A DNA stretch of 64,000 nucleotides from positions 1 to 64,000 of the forward strand of contig NZ_JQBF01000002.1 in NCBI RefSeq assembly GCF_001437285.1. Reading direction: 5' to 3'. Both the position numbers and the translations under genes were made by a program. Below the pieces are notes generated by a model, which was not told the origin of the DNA, made no database searches, and saw nothing but the letters and a program-made list of their open reading frames with translations. Origin of the DNA: Pediococcus pentosaceus (lineage in GTDB: Bacteria; Bacillota; Bacilli; Lactobacillales; Lactobacillaceae). Below are positions 61,449 through 64,000 of the stretch, piece by piece. Every line of letters begins with the position of its first letter. The first letter of the stretch is position 1.

Positions 61449-63188
61449 ATGTTAAATTTAACCGTACTTTTGTTTGAAAGAGCTGGATTAATTATTATTT
61501 TGGCTTTTTTTCTAGTAAATATTCCTCAATTTAGGAAATTACTTTTTCGAAAAGATTGGTCAACAACTTTCCAATTATTTGCGATTTTTTCTATTTTTAC
61601 GATTGTAGCAAATTTAATTGGTGTTGAACTTCGACCTGATAATAGCATTCAATTCAAATCCCTTCTGCAGAATGTTACCCCTGGAGATTCTGTAGCTAAT
61701 ATTCGAATTTTAACGGTTACAGTTTCAGGAATTATTGGCGGGCCGCTGGTTGGGGGTGGAGTAGGCTTAGTCGCTGGACTTCACCGAATGTTGCAAGAGT
61801 CGCTAACAACCGACGCCCTTTTTTATATTCCCAGTTCGATGATAATTGGAATTTTAGCCGGTTTTTTTGCTAAGAAAAAACAACATCGCTTTGCAACAAT
61901 GAAAGTGTTTGATGGTTTTTTAGTAGGACTTTTAATGGAAGCAATCCAAATGCTGTTTATTTTACTATTTAGTCCGACAGGTTGGACTTTGGTAAAATAT
62001 ATTGCAATACCAACGATGCTAGTAGGTGCTTTAGGGACTTCGGTTTTCTTATCAATTATCACGCTTTACTTTCGGCAGGAAGTTGATACTCAAGCTACCC
62101 AAACTAAATCAATTTTTCAGTTAGCTTTAAAAACTTTGCCAGTTTTTCGTCAAGGGTTAAATCAAGAAGCCGCTAAAAAGGCTGCTAGTTTAATATTGGA
62201 ATATACAAATTTTGATGCGGTTGGTATTACAGATGAATCTAAGATTCTGGCTTTTGCGGGGATGGGAAGTGATCACCATATCACAGGTGCTTCTATCTTG
62301 ACGGAATTATCTGAAGAGGCGGTTAAATTGGGTGAAGTTCAAATTGGAAATAATGCTCATGAGATTAATTGCCCTGTAAAAAGTTGTCCATTACACTCGG
62401 CCGTCGTAGTACCTTTAATCATTAAAGGTAAAGCAGTAGGTAGTTTGAAACTCTACTATGTAGAAGAATGGCGATTAAGTCCAGTGGAAATTCAATTAGG
62501 AACAGGGCTGGGAGAAATATTAGCAATGCAGATAATGTTAGGAGAAATCGAGCATCAATCAGAATTAGTGCGGGATGCCGAAATAAAATCTCTCCAATCG
62601 CAAGTCAATCCGCACTTTTTCTTTAATGCGATAAATACAATTGTGGCAGTTATGCGGTACGACAGTGACCAAGCACGTGAATTACTGATCCAACTCAGTA
62701 CTTATTTTAGGGCAAATTTAACGGGGATTAGAGAAACAACCATTCCGTTGTATCAAGAATTCAAACATGTTAAAGCCTATTTAATGCTTGAACAAACACG
62801 TTTTCCAAATCGATTTGAAATTTTGTTTCACCAGAAGGTTTCGGAAAATGTAATGATACCTCCATTTAGCATCCAAATTATTGTTGAAAATGCCCTTAAG
62901 CATGCCTTTAATAGTCGAAAAAAGGGCAATATAGTTTCAATTAATGTTGAACAGATTAAACAAAGACTTAAAATTGAAATTACTGACAATGGGCAAGGGA
63001 TTGATAAAAGTATTATTGATAAATTAGGAAAACAGACGGTAAGTTCTGTAAGTGGGAGTGGAACGGCATTACAAAATCTTAATGTGTGCTTGATGGGTCT
63101 TTATGGTAAAGATGCCGAACTAAAAATAAGCAGTGATCAAAATGGAACCCAGGTGGTAATCCAAATTCCATATAAGGAACAGGTGTAA
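61449..63188 (+). CDS. lytS: sensor histidine kinase LytS
   Basis: 579 residues. N-terminal 5TM-LYT domain (about 1-205), a GAF domain (about 215-360, with the NCPVKSCPLHS Cys-rich segment), then a His_kinase domain with phospho-acceptor His389 in QVNPHFFFN, and a HATPase (NALKHAF, DNGQG, GTALQNL). LytS/LytT in Firmicutes sense membrane potential or extracellular pyruvate and control lrgAB-type genes. The partner LytT gene follows after 5 bp. AAGGAGT precedes the ATG. lrgAB, if present, is outside the window. Confidence 0.94.
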   Translation: MLNLTVLLFERAGLIIILAFFLVNIPQFRKLLFRKDWSTTFQLFAIFSIFTIVANLIGVELRPDNSIQFKSLLQNVTPGDSVANIRILTVTVSGIIGGPLVGGGVGLVAGLHRMLQESLTTDALFYIPSSMIIGILAGFFAKKKQHRFATMKVFDGFLVGLLMEAIQMLFILLFSPTGWTLVKYIAIPTMLVGALGTSVFLSIITLYFRQEVDTQATQTKSIFQLALKTLPVFRQGLNQEAAKKAASLILEYTNFDAVGITDESKILAFAGMGSDHHITGASILTELSEEAVKLGEVQIGNNAHEINCPVKSCPLHSAVVVPLIIKGKAVGSLKLYYVEEWRLSPVEIQLGTGLGEILAMQIMLGEIEHQSELVRDAEIKSLQSQVNPHFFFNAINTIVAVMRYDSDQARELLIQLSTYFRANLTGIRETTIPLYQEFKHVKAYLMLEQTRFPNRFEILFHQKVSENVMIPPFSIQIIVENALKHAFNSRKKGNIVSINVEQIKQRLKIEITDNGQGIDKSIIDKLGKQTVSSVSGSGTALQNLNVCLMGLYGKDAELKISSDQNGTQVVIQIPYKEQV

Positions 63189-63193
63189 AGATA

Positions 63194-63925
63194 GTGAAGA
63201 TATTAATTGTTGATGATGAGCCCCTAGCTCGAAGTGAACTTGATTTTTTATTGAGGAATAATCCGTTAGTAGATAGCGTTAGTGAAGCAGAAGGAGTCAC
63301 TGAAGCTAAACAAAAATTAATGACGGATCAACCGGATCTAATGTTTTTAGATATTAGACTTGATGATGGAAATGGGATGTCATTTGCAAAATTCTTGAAA
63401 AAGGAAGAAAAACTACGTCCATATATTGTTTTTGCCACGGCTTACGATCAATATGCTTTAGATGCATTTGACGTTAATGCTACAGATTACATATTAAAAC
63501 CCTTTGAAAAAGATCGTATTGATGAAACGCTTAAACGAGTTGATAGAATTTTAAAAAAGCCAGAGGCATTAGTTAATAGTGACATGTGTAAAAATCCGCG
63601 ACTTTCAGTTACAGTTGATGAAAGAACGATAATTATTAAAAAGAGCGATATTCTTTATTTAGAAGCCCAAAATGGGAATGTATTAATTTATACTAAAAAT
63701 TTACCATTAATCTCAAGCAAACAAACGTTGATTAACCTTGAAAAGCAGTTAGATACAGAACAATTTCTACGAGTACATAGAAGTTTTCTAGTAAATTTAG
63801 ATATGATTTTGGAGTTTCAACCCAGCTTTAATCATACTTATGAATTAACATTAATAAATGGAACCAAGATTACGGTTAGTAGATCATATGTTGCTAAAAC
63901 TAAAAAAGTGTTAGGAATTGGATGA
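63194..63925 (+). CDS. lytT: response regulator LytT (LytTR family)
   Basis: 243 residues. Receiver domain with VDDEPLAR and phospho-acceptor Asp53 in FLDIRLDD, Lys in LKPFEK, and a C-terminal LytTR DNA-binding domain (about 140-240, ILYLEAQNGNVLIYT ... FLRVHRSFLVNL). Start is GTG at 63194; the upstream site is weak (GGAACAGGTG). Forms a pair with LytS; should activate holin/antiholin-like or pyruvate-transport genes downstream of the window. Confidence 0.94.
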   Translation: MKILIVDDEPLARSELDFLLRNNPLVDSVSEAEGVTEAKQKLMTDQPDLMFLDIRLDDGNGMSFAKFLKKEEKLRPYIVFATAYDQYALDAFDVNATDYILKPFEKDRIDETLKRVDRILKKPEALVNSDMCKNPRLSVTVDERTIIIKKSDILYLEAQNGNVLIYTKNLPLISSKQTLINLEKQLDTEQFLRVHRSFLVNLDMILEFQPSFNHTYELTLINGTKITVSRSYVAKTKKVLGIG

Positions 63926-63970
63926 TCTAATATTTATAAATTGTAGAATAAGTTCATACCTATTCTTAGA

Positions 63971-64000
63971 AATTCTCAACTCAATCGTTGAGGATTTTTT
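63971..64000 (+). terminator. terminator after lytT, reaching the window edge
   Basis: AATTCTCAAC pairs with GTTGAGGATT around TCAATC (one G-U pair) and is followed by T residues to the last base. Confidence 0.8.

Overview
The window looks like a chromosomal segment of a low-GC lactic acid bacterium of the Lactobacillaceae. Evidence: the gene order is Bacillus/Lactobacillus-like (yhaO-yhaN-yhaM, prsA/hit/ecsAB, ytpR-sftA-murC, polA-mutM-coaE-nrdR-dnaB-dnaI-thrS); metK has an SMK (SAM-III) box; aminoacyl-tRNA synthetase genes have T-box leaders; there is a pyruvate oxidase; and one operon encodes an L-Lys/D-Asp type peptidoglycan crossbridge. I cannot name genus or species from sequence alone. 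I see no prophage, insertion sequence, CRISPR array or restriction system; nearly everything is core genome.

Layout. 1-2524: 3' end of a 5S rRNA gene, then 26 tRNA genes in one orientation, ending in a terminator. A 637-bp block of seven tRNAs is present as two apparently identical complete tandem copies plus the first two tRNAs of a third. 2.7-9.4 kb: pyruvate oxidase, an unknown membrane protein, SAM synthetase behind its riboswitch, a 14-TM exporter, the tRNA methyltransferase YtqB/MnmM and a PAP2 phosphatase. 9.4-15.7 kb: T-box leader and leuS, the YtgP-type flippase, an RsuA-type pseudouridine synthase and the NAD(P)HX dehydratase. 15.7-20.7 kb: universal stress protein, deoxynucleoside kinase, a Cof hydrolase followed by three tiny genes, a lone tRNA-Leu(CAG), an alpha-carbonic anhydrase without a signal peptide and an HdeD-like protein.

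21.0-26.5 kb: a four-gene wall operon (asparagine synthetase, MurE, D-aspartate ligase, aspartate racemase) that can make, attach and amidate the D-Asp bridge. 26.5-31.4 kb: anchored nuclease, amino acid permease, tRNA-Gly(CCC), a small membrane protein, a Cof hydrolase and an aldo/keto reductase. 31.4-34.8 kb: an arginine block (T-box-argS, a Crp/Fnr regulator preceded by phased repeats, argR). 34.9-46.9 kb: class A PBP, yheA, yhaO-yhaN-yhaM, prsA, a YhaH-like gene, hit, ecsAB and trmB. 46.9-52.1 kb: a PepSY-like protein, ytpR, sftA, murC and a Bax-inhibitor-like protein. 52.1-61.3 kb: polA-mutM-coaE-nrdR-dnaB-dnaI, then T-box-thrS. 61.4-64 kb: the LytS/LytT two-component pair and a terminator at the window edge.

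The genes fall into three themes: translation (tRNAs, three T-box controlled synthetases, tRNA modification), envelope building (D-Asp bridge operon, MurC, PBP, flippase, PrsA, LytST) and replication/repair (PolA, MutM, DnaB/DnaI, YhaO/YhaN). The points most worth a second look are the tandem tRNA duplication, the 21-bp phased repeats before the Crp-like gene, the crossbridge operon with its own amidating-synthetase candidate, the signal-less alpha-carbonic anhydrase and the transmembrane hairpin inside YhaN. I did not find a clearly undescribed multi-gene system.
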